Positions 40,764 to 51,735 of a stretch of DNA of 64,000 nt are shown here, piece after piece. The stretch's first letter is position 1; each line of letters starts with the position of its first letter. The DNA comes from Diploscapter coronatus (taxonomy: Eukaryota > Nematoda > Chromadorea > Rhabditida > Rhabditidae): positions 25,993,249 to 26,057,248 of the forward strand of contig OZ038423.1 in assembly GCA_964036155.1 (NCBI GenBank). Reading direction: 5' to 3'. The notes under the pieces are model-generated. The model had not been told where the DNA came from. It saw nothing but the letters and a program-made list of their open reading frames with translations, and did no database searches. Both the position numbers and the translations under genes were made by a program.

Positions 40764-43700
40764 ATGGAACTCGAATCCAGGGTCAGTGAATTACCTTTAC
40801 ATTTATTTATTGTAATATTAAACATGATTTTATTTTTAAAACTAAATTCTTCTGTACAATTTCTTGCAAAAATTTTATTGAATCAATTGTGAAAAATTGT
40901 GAAATTTTGTAAAAAGTTATTTGTAGAGTTCAATGTGCAGAACGAATTAGAAATTCAAATTACTTTAACAAATGGATCTTCTTGGGAAGTTTACCTATTT
41001 CTTTCCTTAGCACCACACTACTTAAATTATATGAACTTTCCAAGATTCCAATCCAAAATATTCTCTGTGCATGTCTTATTCTGTCAAATTTGCAGGTGAA
41101 GGCTTACCGCTTCGTGGCCTATTCGGCCGTCGCCTTTTCTGTGGTGGCAGTCCTTTCGGTCTGCATCACCCTGCCGATGGTGTTCAACTACGTCAATGGC
41201 GTCAAGAAGACCCTCAATTCGGAGATCAACTTCTGCAAGTTCTCCGCCAAGGACATCTGGAATGAGGTTCGAAAATTTTGGCTTTAGATCTTATCATTTT
41301 TATTATTGAAACTTACTGTTTATCGTGAATGACAGATTGTTTTTCTTCTTCTCGGAAAGCAATACAACAATTTTCTCATTCATTTGAAACGGATATATTT
41401 ACAATAATATCAAAAATTAAAACAAAAAAATTGAAGTTAGATCTTGTCATATCTTTCTTCTAAACATATTGCTTATTATGAGTGGCAAATTCCGTTCATC
41501 TTATTCTCTAAAGACAATGCAATGCTTATGTCATTCATGCATAACAGTGAAAAATGTTGCACAAATTTGAGAAAAAATCTAGATTATTCTGATTAATAAT
41601 TCCCCCTTCCAGGTCAACTACATCAAGTCGGCACCGGCCCACAACAGAACTGCCCGTCAGGCCTACGGTGACGAACCCGTCGTCGGAAACGTCAACTCTG
41701 GAGGCGGTGGTTCTTGCTCTGGATGCTGCCAGCCTGGACCTTCTGGACCCGTAAGTTCAATTTTAATTTGATTAAAAACGTGATTTATAGAGTGCATAGG
41801 AAAAACAATAAATGAGGAATTTTCGTAGTTTCTTAATTGATAATGCTCGATTGTATGAGATATTCGCTTACCATTCTTATTTTTACTTTAGATGTTCCTC
41901 TTATAAGTAGTTATATTTTAGGCTGGAACCCCAGGAAGACCTGGACGACCCGGAAAGGTGCGTTTACATTCTATACATTTTCATTTGTCATCTAAATATT
42001 CTAATTTAGCCAGGATCATCGGGACGACCTGGGTATCTTCCTTTTACTTAATTCTCTAAATTCAAATCTATTTCTCTTTGTTCAGAGCCCCAGGAAGACC
42101 ACCTCAGTCACCTTGCGAGGTTTGCATTAACATCTATTTTCACTATAAAAATCGTTCTTTTTTAAATTTGAAGTTATCTAAAATCCCAAGTTGCAATTTT
42201 AACCCCTTAAATTCGTCTAATATTCTAATTTTCCCACTTTAGCCCGTCACCCCACCACCATGCAGCCCATGCCCACAAGGACCACCGTAAGAAATTTTTC
42301 CGCCAAAATTTATCTAAATTTACTCATTTTCAGAGGACCTCCAGGACGTAATATTTTAAATGATTAAGTCTTCTAGTTCGAATATAAACATTTATTCTCA
42401 GAGCCCGGAGCCCCAGGAGACGCAGGCCGCGATGGTAAGTTCGCAATTTGTCGAACAACCCATGATTCTCCCGATTTCAGGAAACCCAGGAGCCCCATCC
42501 AGCGGAGGAGGCCCAGGACCTCAAGATATGTGTTCAGATTCAATATTTTATTCACCGAAATATCATTTATTGCCCGAAATGATCGCGTTTAATTTGCGAT
42601 ATTTCGAAGATGGTGATATTTTGCTTGTATAATTTAAATTGTATCTGAATCTTATCGACCGATTTTAAGACCACCAGGACCGTGAGTTGCAATTCAGATT
42701 TAGAAATGATTTTAACTATTGATTTTCAGACCAGGACCCAACGGAAATCCGTATGTTGAATTATCATCCTGAGTAAGATAGGTATAAAATTGCATTTTTC
42801 AGAGGTGCCCCAGGACAAGATGGGTTGGTCGTCTTCAAATTTGTCTGCCATGTCTAACTTTTACCCATGAATTTAAGACAGCCCGGAAACGATGCCTTCG
42901 GACAGGAAGAGCCTGGACAGCCAGATACGTGTTCAGATTCGATATTATATCACGGCTATCTTCTTTATCTCAAAGAATCCCACTAAAATAGCGATTTTTG
43001 AGATAAGGATGTATCGTGTGATATGAAGTAATTGCTTCTGAATCTTATCTGTCAATTTTAAGACCCCAAGGACCACCGTTAGTCGATTAGAAATTCATTC
43101 TTTTTAAACAATATAATTTTCAGAGGACCAGCTGGAGCAGTACGTGACTTACACTTCTATCTAGAGATTTTTAAAAATAATTCATTAATTTCAGCCAGGA
43201 AACTCCGGTATCGTCTTCTATTCTAGACAACTATTCACGATTTTAACGATGCTATTCGAGATTAAACTATATCTTGAATAATATCGTCTAAATTGGTGAT
43301 AACTTGTCTATGAATATCTCAATTCAGGAGCCCCCGGAAACGAGTTAGTAAATCTTTTGCTGGATCTAAAATAATTATTTAATTTCAGTGGCGCCCCAGG
43401 AAACCCGTAAAATTTTATACTTTTTACCGGTAATATTAGCGATAACTTATCATTTTCAGAGGACAGAAAGGACCATCAGGTTTCTGATTTAAACTTTGAG
43501 TAAACGTTGATTCTGGAGTTTATTAACTCTGAAACTGACGTTGAAACTCTGAGACTAAGTCGTGACTGAATTCTGCTTGCAGGACAGCCTGGAGTAAGAC
43601 TATTTTGATTTAAAATATGATCTAATTTATTTATTTACAGCAACCTGGATCGGACGGAAATCCCGTGAGCTGCTTTTATATTAATTTCTTCCGAACGGTT

Positions 43701-44095
43701 AAATAATACATATTCTTTCAGGGAGCCCCAGGGTGCGTTTTACATCACTCTGAAATGTTTTAGGACCGAAACTATCGGTGAAATGATTTCAGACAGCCTG
43801 GACAGCCTGGTGGAGGCGGCGAGAAGGGTATCTGCCCCAAGTACTGCGCCATCGACGGAGGTGAGGAAGTTATTCAATTAACAAAACTTTAATTATGATT
43901 TCTGCAATTAATTAGAATGGTTTAGCAAAAAAAACTAGATTTTGAATTTACATCAATGTATAAACTTGTATTGTATTCAATTTTTACTACTACTCTATAA
44001 ATTGCGATTATTACTGTAAAAATAGCCATTTGTTAGGTTTGCAAATTTAATTGAATATTTTAGGAATCTTCTTCGAGGACGGAACCAGACGTTAA
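40764..44095 (+). CDS. Cuticle collagen split into about 25 exons
   Basis: The protein is about 303 residues, normal for a nematode cuticle collagen. It begins MELESRVKAYRFVAYSAVAF (N-terminal cuticle collagen domain with a membrane-type segment), has a GCC cluster before the triple helix, then Gly-X-Y repeats with short interruptions, and ends with the conserved ICPKYCAIDGGIFFEDGTRR. It is secreted and cross-linked into cuticle. Exons 4 to 25 are tiny: 41922-41957, 42010-42032, 42086-42119, 42243-42286, 42334-42347, 42402-42434, 42481-42529, 42670-42681 and so on to 44064-44095. Most encode only one to four Gly-X-Y units, and two are 11 nt long. All joins keep frame. C. elegans collagens usually have one to three introns, so the splitting is exceptional. 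From memory hecd-1 and col-110 adjoin in C. elegans; orthology to a named col gene is unproven. Confidence 0.9.
42530..42669 (+). repeat. Hairpin intron of the collagen gene, member A1
   Basis: This 140-nt intron begins GTGTTCAGATTCAATATT and ends ATCTGAATCTTATC...ATTTTAAG. Its ends nearly match those of the intron at 42929-43062. Inside, CGAAATATC pairs with GATATTTCG downstream, and the TTCAGAT start pairs with ATCTGAA near the end, so the intron can fold on itself. Confidence 0.65.
42929..43062 (+). repeat. Hairpin intron of the collagen gene, member A2
   Basis: This 134-nt intron begins GTGTTCAGATTCGATATTAT and ends TTCTGAATCTTATC...ATTTTAAG, like member A1. Its centre differs but also folds: TATCTCAAA pairs with TTTGAGATA, and ATATCACG with CGTGTGATAT. 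It interrupts the equivalent Asp-Thr-Pro codons (Asp-Ile-Pro in A1). Confidence 0.65.
43208..43327 (+). repeat. Hairpin intron of the collagen gene, member B
   Basis: This 120-nt intron holds nested inverted segments: ATTCTAGACAA with TTGTCTATGAAT outside, and ACGATGCTATTCGAG with CTTGAATAATATCGT inside. Most of its length could form one long stem. Confidence 0.6.
43480..43582 (+). repeat. Hairpin intron of the collagen gene, member C
   Basis: This 103-nt intron contains AACGTTGATTCTGGAGTT, a four-base loop, then AACTCTGAAACTGACGTT. Mismatches between the arms are transitions, so several become G-U pairs in RNA. Confidence 0.5.
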
Positions 44096-44702
44096 GCGGG
44101 ATCTCGAGTTTCTACAACCATCGAGCAAATGGGACTCATCATCCATCATCTCAACCCATTTCGATCTCCCTCATTTTTACCCCCTTTCTTTTCTGTTCTT
44201 TCATTTTTTTCTCGTACAACCTAAACTTGTACAATGAGAATAAACTTTTTCATCCAAACAACAACCTGTGTTGAATTTGAATTATTACAAATAGGGGGGA
44301 CCGCAAACTTCGCCCCTTTGCATTTTTCGCTTGTCTAAAGAGTGATAGAATAATTGGAATTGATCTTTTCTTTCTAACATTTCAATCAAAATCTAAATCT
44401 AGATATTTTTATTCGTCAATCGTTTCATAACACTTCAGATCTTCAAGTAAGATGATTTCCTGAAGATGTTGATGGAAAATCTCGAATTTTGCTTGATGAA
44501 TATAATCTCTTGGAAATTCTGTGGCTAAAATCGAATTTATTTTGTCCTTTGAGCGCGAGAGCGATTTTTGCGGTCCGCTTTTCGCCGGTTTGTCCCGCTT
44601 CCTCTGCCAAAATGTGCCGATGAATAAGCGGCAATTGACACTCAGATTCTAGCAGATCCGTCGGACCTCTTTGGCACTCTCTCAACTTATATCATTTAAA
44701 GC
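44096..44702. other. Collagen 3'UTR and downstream intergenic sequence
   Basis: Holds the collagen 3'UTR up to the poly(A) signal at 44239, then about 460 bp with a minus-strand open frame (44443-44685) that shows no domain. Nothing else is supported. Confidence 0.45.
44239..44244 (+). terminator. Collagen poly(A) signal
   Basis: AATAAA follows the collagen stop codon by about 145 bases in a T-rich 3'UTR. Confidence 0.65.
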
Positions 44703-44849
44703 ATGGCTATTTCGCCGACGCTAATGAGATGGGTCGAATTTTTGAGACGTGCGCAAGTGCACCAGAAGCAGCAAAAGGAAGGGGCAGAGGATGAAAGTTA
44801 CTCTGACACCCTCGCAGAGCTCCACACTAATTTGGATGCAGAGATTTGA
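44703..44849 (+). CDS. Possible small protein of 48 residues
   Basis: A single open frame, MAISPTLMRWVEFLRRAQVH and onwards, ends with TGA at 44847-44849. It is preceded by TTATATCATTTAAAG, is hydrophilic with a predicted N-terminal amphipathic helix, and is GC-richer than its flanks. It has no known domain and could be chance or part of a larger unspliced gene. Confidence 0.25.
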   Translation: MAISPTLMRWVEFLRRAQVHQKQQKEGAEDESYSDTLAELHTNLDAEI

Positions 44850-47800
44850 AAATTTAGATTTAGGAGGATAGATATTTTCTGATAAGTTTTATCTTAATGA
44901 AGAAAATTTAGATTTAGAAGGGAATATCTATCGATAACTTTGCATTATATTGATGAAGATCTTTATTTATCAAAATGTTGCGAGTAATCTTTGCACGAGA
45001 TTAGATTCGATGTATTATATTATGGAACTATGACTTGGACCCGAAAATGATCACTTCTGTTAATTTCTCTTAGATTTCTAAAACTCTTGGACTGGAAATA
45101 TCTTCAGAATCTATTATGTAGTTAGTGATTTTTCGTTTTTAGAAATGAAAATATTGAAATAATGGACATTTATTCCATATTTGTCACTTTCAAGCACACT
45201 TTTCTACTTCATCCTCGCATTTTTTATCTCTAAAGTACTTTTCGAGCGCTCGGTCTGCCAAAAGCTGCTTTAGTTTTTGTCTCCGGAAAGTTGAAGCCTT
45301 TTTCTCTCTCTCTCTTCATTTTTCTAGGCTCAAGAGAAAGATTTCTCATAATTTATCAACTGTCAAATGCACTCATCTGAGGGGTATTTTCAGACTTTTA
45401 ATGGGGTACAAAAATCTGCACCATTCACAAATACGGGGGTCAAAGTGTATTTGTTCTAGAACTCTAGGTAAAGGTTGGCAATTTTCTATGTTAAAATTAC
45501 TCGACCCTAGGGTTTCATATATCCGAAGGGGATTATCTCTTTTTGCATTAGAGACGGTTTGATATGGGGGAATAAGAAGATATAGATGAAATGATATGTA
45601 AGAAGTGAGAGTTCATGAAGAGATAACTTGGCTCTATGAGTTTTTTTTCGTCTAGCAGGGATTAGCTATTTCTCATTTTCTCTGTCTAACTTCGTCCCCC
45701 TCCTCATCACACACTACTTAACTGAGCAGCACGCTTTTCCAATAGCATTCTTAGGCTTCTCAACCAGTGTTTTATGCTGCTCATGAATATTTTTTTTTCA
45801 TTTATTTTGAACATCATTCGTCCTTTTCCTTAGAATTCTTTGAATTTCGTGTTATCTTTGCCTTGATAGAGAAAATTTGTAAATCACCATCTACGACCAT
45901 GTTTCAGAAGTGGCGAAAAATTGAATCTCTATCCTTGTATTGGGCCTTGTTTTTGAATGCCCAAAATTCATGCTATCAAATTCAAATTATCTCAGACTAT
46001 ATTCAAGTTTTTAAATATGCATATTTTCATAAATGGAAATGCTATTTGTGCAATCATTCCTTCCGACTTTTTACCTGCAAAATGCCTAACTTAATCCCCT
46101 GATTTCTGCAAAGGTCGAGACGCTTTCTTAAAATAGCCGTTAGAATCTTAGATCTTATTTTAAAAACTAAGAATATTGTTCTTTCAAAGGTTCGCTTTTT
46201 GCTGCCGCAGTTATTTTGTTTATTCCTAGCATAAATATGTCATTTTGTGGTGCGAAATTCGAACGAACAATTCTGGTAGGTAATTGGTCGTTTTTGCTGG
46301 GGTTTTCGAGAGATTATGCGTGAAATCAAAATCCGTGAGCCTAGCAAGACTCGATGAAAGCACAAAAACAAGCATATTATGCAGTTCGTCGCTCATCCAG
46401 GGCTAGAGAATAGAATTTTAAAAAACGCCTCTGATATCGAGAGGAGTTTCATTCTTTTTCTGATTCTCAGAAGCACGATGCAGAGAGGTTTCGTTCCAAA
46501 AATTATCCCTGAAAAGCATCAGCCGAAATCGAATTTCGCACAGAGCGACAGAAACTTCAAAAATCCTAGCGCTCTCAAAATCACTTCTTATTTTGCAGCA
46601 CAATTTTCCAACACAAGTGTTCCTCATAGTAAATTTTTCGGCCTGTTTTTGGTTCATCAAATAAGTTTATGGAATTAAAAGATTAGATCTGTTACACTGT
46701 GTATAGATGATTTAACATTGAGTTAGATGATACCTACTTTATCAACTTCAAAGATTCATTACCGGACTTTTCTAAATTTGCAATATCTTTGAAAGAAAGT
46801 TATTTGCTAATTACATATGCACAACATCAGCTAGCAAATTAGGCCCTATTATTTGGCAGTTATCCAAATCTTTACTCATATTTCAAACTCAGGATCTTCA
46901 ATTTTCAATCGTTATCCCTCTAGTTCGTTTTTTCTCCTCGAAAATGACTTAATTTTTCAATTATAAATCGCTCTGTATATGTGCGTTGTGCGAAATTAGG
47001 TGCCTAATTATTTCCGCGCTGTCTCTCTCACACGAGAGCTTAGACCGAGTCTTTCTCGTTAGAATTCTGAGTCTCTAATGTAGCAGAGTTCATCATCCCA
47101 TCGGAATTCAGCTCTGTGAGCATAATCATGGCTGTGCGGAATGGGGTTTTGAGATTTCAGGAATACTAAATGCGGAACGGAATGACCTCAAAATGATCGG
47201 AGTTCCGATTTTTCGGAACAGAACATTCCGCAGTCCCGAGCATAATGTCAAAATACTTTTAAATCACTGAATATCACGTATTTCATAGTTTTTATTACTG
47301 AACCTCGATCGTTTAGGGAATTAGATTAGATTTAGTTTTATCTCTCACAGAGAAAGCGAAATGTTAAGATAAAAGCTATTTTGATGAGTGATAGTCGATG
47401 TTCCATAATTGCGCAAACTTTCGGTACCAGCATTTCGTTTGAAGTCTTGCTCGATTTTTGCCCAAAATAAGCAATTTATCTAATCTGCTATAATCTGAGG
47501 AAAGGATAAGACTTATCTGATAAGCCATTAGCGTCACGACTCCTCTTAAGCTGAGTCATGAATGTTCCCTATTTGCATTTCTTCGTTTTTATTAATACAT
47601 CACTTTTTCAAAAAGCGAAAAAGTATCTATGAAATATTAGATAAGCTTTTACATATGACGCCTGAGTTCTATTAGCTTTCTTGACATTTCTAGGAACTAA
47701 TCCATCATAATTTGAATAAAAAATTTGGCGACCTTATATTCACCCATGAGGTCTCTAATGTATGAATTGTACACTTATTCCACATCAAATATCGCGTACT

Positions 47801-48376
47801 TTCGTGATATGAAACTATAATTTTTCGCAACTTTATGATTTCTGTACTACGATAGAACTGGACTAATATAATTTCCTAGTTCTTCTAGTTGTTGCTATTT
47901 TGAAACCTCATAAATCCGGCAAATTTGTGTTTAGATGATTTAATTTGAGTAGTTGTGTTATTTCATATTTCTTCGTCAAGCAGTTTTAATCCCTTTACAT
48001 CTTACGTGATACAGAGCCTGAGAATTTATGTACCTACACAACTTTGAAAATCTTGCTAGTTAAATTTACGCAAGTTCAATGTTTAAGTTTTTGATTTTCT
48101 CATTTTTCTTCCTGCGACAAATAACTTATTCCTCAATTCAACAATAATAAATCTTGTGTTTGTGATTTATGTTATCTGCCTCTGAGAAACTAATTCCTTA
48201 ATCTAATCAAGTATTCATATTTTCTTTTGATATCATTTACCAGATTATCGTTTTCATAAGATATAAGTCATATTTATTTGTTCATCATTTATCTAACGTT
48301 TGATCGTTGAGGGCTTCAGAACTATGATATATGGATTATTTGAATATTCGTATTCCACTTAATCGATGTATCTACG
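44850..48376. other. 3.5-kb intergenic region
   Basis: AT-rich, with stops in all frames over most of its length and no domain-bearing open frame. It contains a candidate hAT-type MITE (47127-47237). The upper part may carry regulatory elements for the GPCR gene. Open frames at 45767-46102 and 46379-46678 have non-coding composition. Confidence 0.5.
47127..47237. mobile_element. Candidate hAT-type MITE
   Basis: The element starts CATGGCTGTGCGGAATG and ends CATTCCGCAGTCCC, imperfect terminal inverted repeats. It is flanked on both sides by GAGCATAAT (47118-47126 and 47238-47246), which contains an 8-bp target duplication. No coding capacity. Confidence 0.65.
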
Positions 48377-50554
48377 ATGCATCTGACAGCCATAGACGGG
48401 GAAGATGACTTGCGGATTCACAATATTTCGATCCTGCCATCAGACCAGTGTGCTACTGAAGATCAAAGGGTAGGTATCTTGTCTTACATTAAAAATATCA
48501 CATTCTTATAGGTTATTATAGGCATATGTGATTATTCCATTTTTCGAAATTTGAACACATTGAATAGTTAGATCTAGATTTTTAGAAATAATAAAGTCAT
48601 TCTTTGAAGCATGAGCCATAGGATATCCCATATCTTTCAACCGACTAACTTCCTTATCATTTATATTCACCGAGGAGGACTAACTATAATTATTCATTTA
48701 TTGACGCTCACTCATGCCACTTTCAGGCTGCTAAGTGCTGCTGTGGCGATGGGTTCTTCTTTGACTTTCCCCGGAAGAAATGTGAAGTGTGTGTTTACGG
48801 AACATTGAAAATTTTCTAGAACAAGAACATTCTTTCCTGCAGTGTTATTCTATGACAAGAAATCTTTAGGTTTCCTTAAACGTAGGTTTCATGTTTGGTC
48901 GATTGAACAACGGATGGCCGCATATGGTTGTGTATGGATTCGCCTATCCCATGCTCCTGCTCACTCTAATTGCACCACTCTGCGCAGTGATGTTGGGCAT
49001 GGGTAAACGAGAAAAGCGAGAGGGAGATCGACGATTTGTGGGATTTTTCGATAGTTTTCTTTGAAGAATGGAATTTTCAGCCTAATCCGCTATATCAAAT
49101 GATATGGCTTTTGACGTTTCTGGGATGGATCAGTGTGCTGGCACCACTGCCATTTACAGTTTGGTATTATATTATCGGAGAGGGAACGAGGTCTATCTTT
49201 CCTTGTTGAATTTGAAATTGTATTCTTTTTATTTGGAGATCTTTGAACCAATCAATAGTTCTGTGTCATTTGTTTCGAACAACCATGGAAGCTGTACCTC
49301 ATACCACCGACACTATGATGACACTTTTCAGCGTTCTACTGGCTGCTGCTAGGTAAATTACAATCTTTTATGGCTTTTACGCGACTTTTAGGTTTCTAAC
49401 CCAATATCATCGAAACACGCTGAAACTTCGTACTGTCGAGCGATTTTCCCGAGCCATTTGGATGATCATCTTTGTTTGTCTTGCCCTAGGGATTTTGAGG
49501 TTCTTTGAACACGACACGACAGTGTATCAGTTCTGCATGGGTAAAATTCTGTTTAATTTCTCTGGAAAACTTCAAATTAGACACCGAACCTACTCCGCAA
49601 TGGGCTACTAGATGCATGGTACGCGACGGCACTCTGATGGGCATTGTGAATCGGTCTTTCTGGAAGGTATAAATGACTTTCTTCAAGTTATTTAAGAAAG
49701 AAGTTGAGGTCTTCTTGCCTCTCGCTGACTTTGTGGTGCAGTTCTTGATACCCGGAGTGCTACTTGCATTTCTCCACGTTGGCTTCATACGAGAGCCAGA
49801 AATAGATATGGGTCCACTGACGAGACAGTAAGAAATTCATTAAGGTTGAAGAATTAAGATGATAATGAAAAATAGCAATCGCTTTGGCCGCACGCCGAGA
49901 GACCAGACGCGCATATTGATCACCACGGTGACGATATCCTTCCTGGTCGTCCAAGTTCCAACAGCGTTCATCACGACGCTCTCACTAACCATTAATCATT
50001 TTCAGAACAATCAGGCTTGTAAGCTTACTCATCTCGATTGAAAAATGGTACTAGTCTTTAGTAATGATATTGGCTTTGATCTCCGGTCACCTCCAACCAC
50101 TTCTCTCTGTGATAACTATTGCTGCGAATTGCGCAGCTCTACTCACTGCGTACTACGTCATTGTCAAGGTACTTTCTCTTTGATTTTTGGTCGTCAAGAC
50201 TCGGAGTTTGTCCAGGACGATGACGAAGACGTCGGCGATTCGCGTACGTCGATTTCGGACGCGGAAGGCACTGCGCACGAGCAGCTACTTCGTGCACATC
50301 TTCAGGCGCAGCAGGAACGTCGCAACACTCGGCACGTGTGGAGGAGTCTGCGCAGGTCAGCCAGCCAGAGGCGTGGAGGCAGCGCCAGGCTAACGCCCTA
50401 CGCGCCCCTCCTTACGCCACGAGAAAGACAGCTCCTGTTGTCTCCCGACTGGCGAAGGCACAATAGGTGCGCGCCGAGAGTTAGAATAGATCGTTTTTGC
50501 CGTGAGTATAACTTGGGATGCGATTTTTACCAGTTTTTAAGAATTTTAATCTGA
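48377..50554 (+). CDS. Class A G-protein-coupled receptor, FMRFamide/sex-peptide-receptor-like
   Basis: Eleven exons (48377-48469, 48727-48790, 48886-49037, 49081-49190, 49239-49352, 49392-49540, 49581-49666, 49742-49827, 49876-50018, 50062-50168, 50216-50554) give about 480 residues. Seven hydrophobic spans follow a Cys-rich extracellular N terminus (KCCCGDGFF). They include [13 protein letters not shown] (TM1), [16 protein letters not shown] (TM2), [20 protein letters not shown] (TM3), [12 protein letters not shown] (TM4), [16 protein letters not shown] (TM5), [20 protein letters not shown] (TM6) and [19 protein letters not shown] (TM7). The TM1-TM3 layout resembles nematode DMSR/SPR-type peptide receptors. 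The tail is acidic then Arg-rich. TM3 ends ARFLTQY rather than DRY, and TM7 lacks NPxxY. The last exon may instead splice at 50480 (C|GTGAGT) to a short exon ending at about 50600. Ligand unknown. Confidence 0.8.
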
Positions 50555-51735
50555 TATCAATCATAAAGTCGTACCCCGATTCATTCTAATCGTGTGAGTT
50601 CTAACATAAAGATGAGTTTAATTCATGAATGCAGAAAAAGATTGCAGTGATATTGGCTGGCTTACCTGTTTTCTTGTTGTTCATTTTGTGAAAAGTTATT
50701 GACGTTATGAATTTAGATTGTCTCGGACATATTTAAGCGTGAGTCATTCGTTCGACACGGGTTCCCTCAGCACATTCTCCAGAAAAGGATCAACCATTCC
50801 TGACGACGTCATTTAAGATGACCTTAACATTGTCATTTTGGGACAATTTCTAAATAATGTGATTATACCTGAGATCATGAGTTATACAGTTGCGGACAAA
50901 GCATCCGGCTACCTATGAACATCCGAGTGACTGGTTTTGACGCTTGTGATATTCCAATTCAACTGTAACTGAGCAATTCTCTAGTACTTGATGTTCACTT
51001 TATTTGTCCAAAATTTCATTCCGACTTAGGTCATCATCAATATCAAACCCAAGCACTCGAAGTTTCATAGGTAGTCGGACACTTGTGTCCGCTACTATAG
51101 GTAGAAAAAAGTTCGAAAGTTTATGACTGATAGAAAATATAGAGAACATGTCACGTCATTTAGTAATTGGCCAATTTTAGTGCAAATTATCAATGATTCG
51201 ATTGCTCAATTTTGATAGATTCATTTTTACTTTGGACTTTGACCTCAAACTCTTTTCCTAGTCTCAAAAATTCTAGTCATTGATGCCATTTTTCTAGACT
51301 GATTTATTATGATCTTTCAATTTGTTTACTTCTAAAGGAGAAAAAACCTGCCTTATTGAGTTCGAAGATGATCTTTTAATTAGGTGGTTTTACGGAAATA
51401 AATGTATTTTTTCAATAGGCTACTATGGAAACCGGTTATTGCGTTGCAATTAATGAAACACGTGATTTTTGCTGTGGGAGATCTCATAATCACTAGGGCA
51501 TTATGTCCGTATATGTTTCCCGTTTCTTTGCAAGGGCAAACTCCCTATGCGCATTTCATTTTTACGTTTCTCGCCCGCTGCCCGTGTCCTATATCGATCC
51601 GTTTTCGCCCATTCTTCCCACCCTATGAATTTTTTCGACTATCAAACGTGAATCTCCTCTCGAAAAATCTCAAATTTCTTCGCTTCGTCATAAAATTAAA
51701 AAAAGACTTTTTTTTTCGAAGTACTATACTTCCAG
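50555..51735. other. Intergenic region between the GPCR and ethanolamine kinase
   Basis: Holds a Tc1/mariner-type MITE (50887-51097) and a short open frame (50629-50691) that looks like a lone hydrophobic helix. The rest is AT-rich with no gene seen. An acceptor TATACTTCCAG directly abuts the kinase ATG. Confidence 0.5.
50887..51097. mobile_element. Tc1/mariner-type MITE
   Basis: The left end reads TA|CAGTTGCGGACAAAGCAT and the reverse complement of the right end TA|TAGTAGCGGACACAAG. The arms stay similar for about 55 bases, including GGCTACCTATGAA against GACTACCTATGAA. The TA dinucleotide flanks and about 210-bp length fit a non-autonomous Tc1/mariner element. Confidence 0.7.

Noticed and set aside
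46379..46678. Overlapping open frames on both strands
   Set aside because: No domain and no splice signals; composition like surrounding non-coding DNA.
48727..48790. Alternative frame of this exon reading as a hydrophobic helix
   Set aside because: The Cys-rich frame is the only one whose phase fits both neighbouring exons of the GPCR model.
50629..50691. Short hydrophobic open frame MQKKIAVILAGLPVFLLFIL after the GPCR
   Set aside because: It cannot be joined in phase to the GPCR tail, and an eighth span is unlikely; too short to stand alone.
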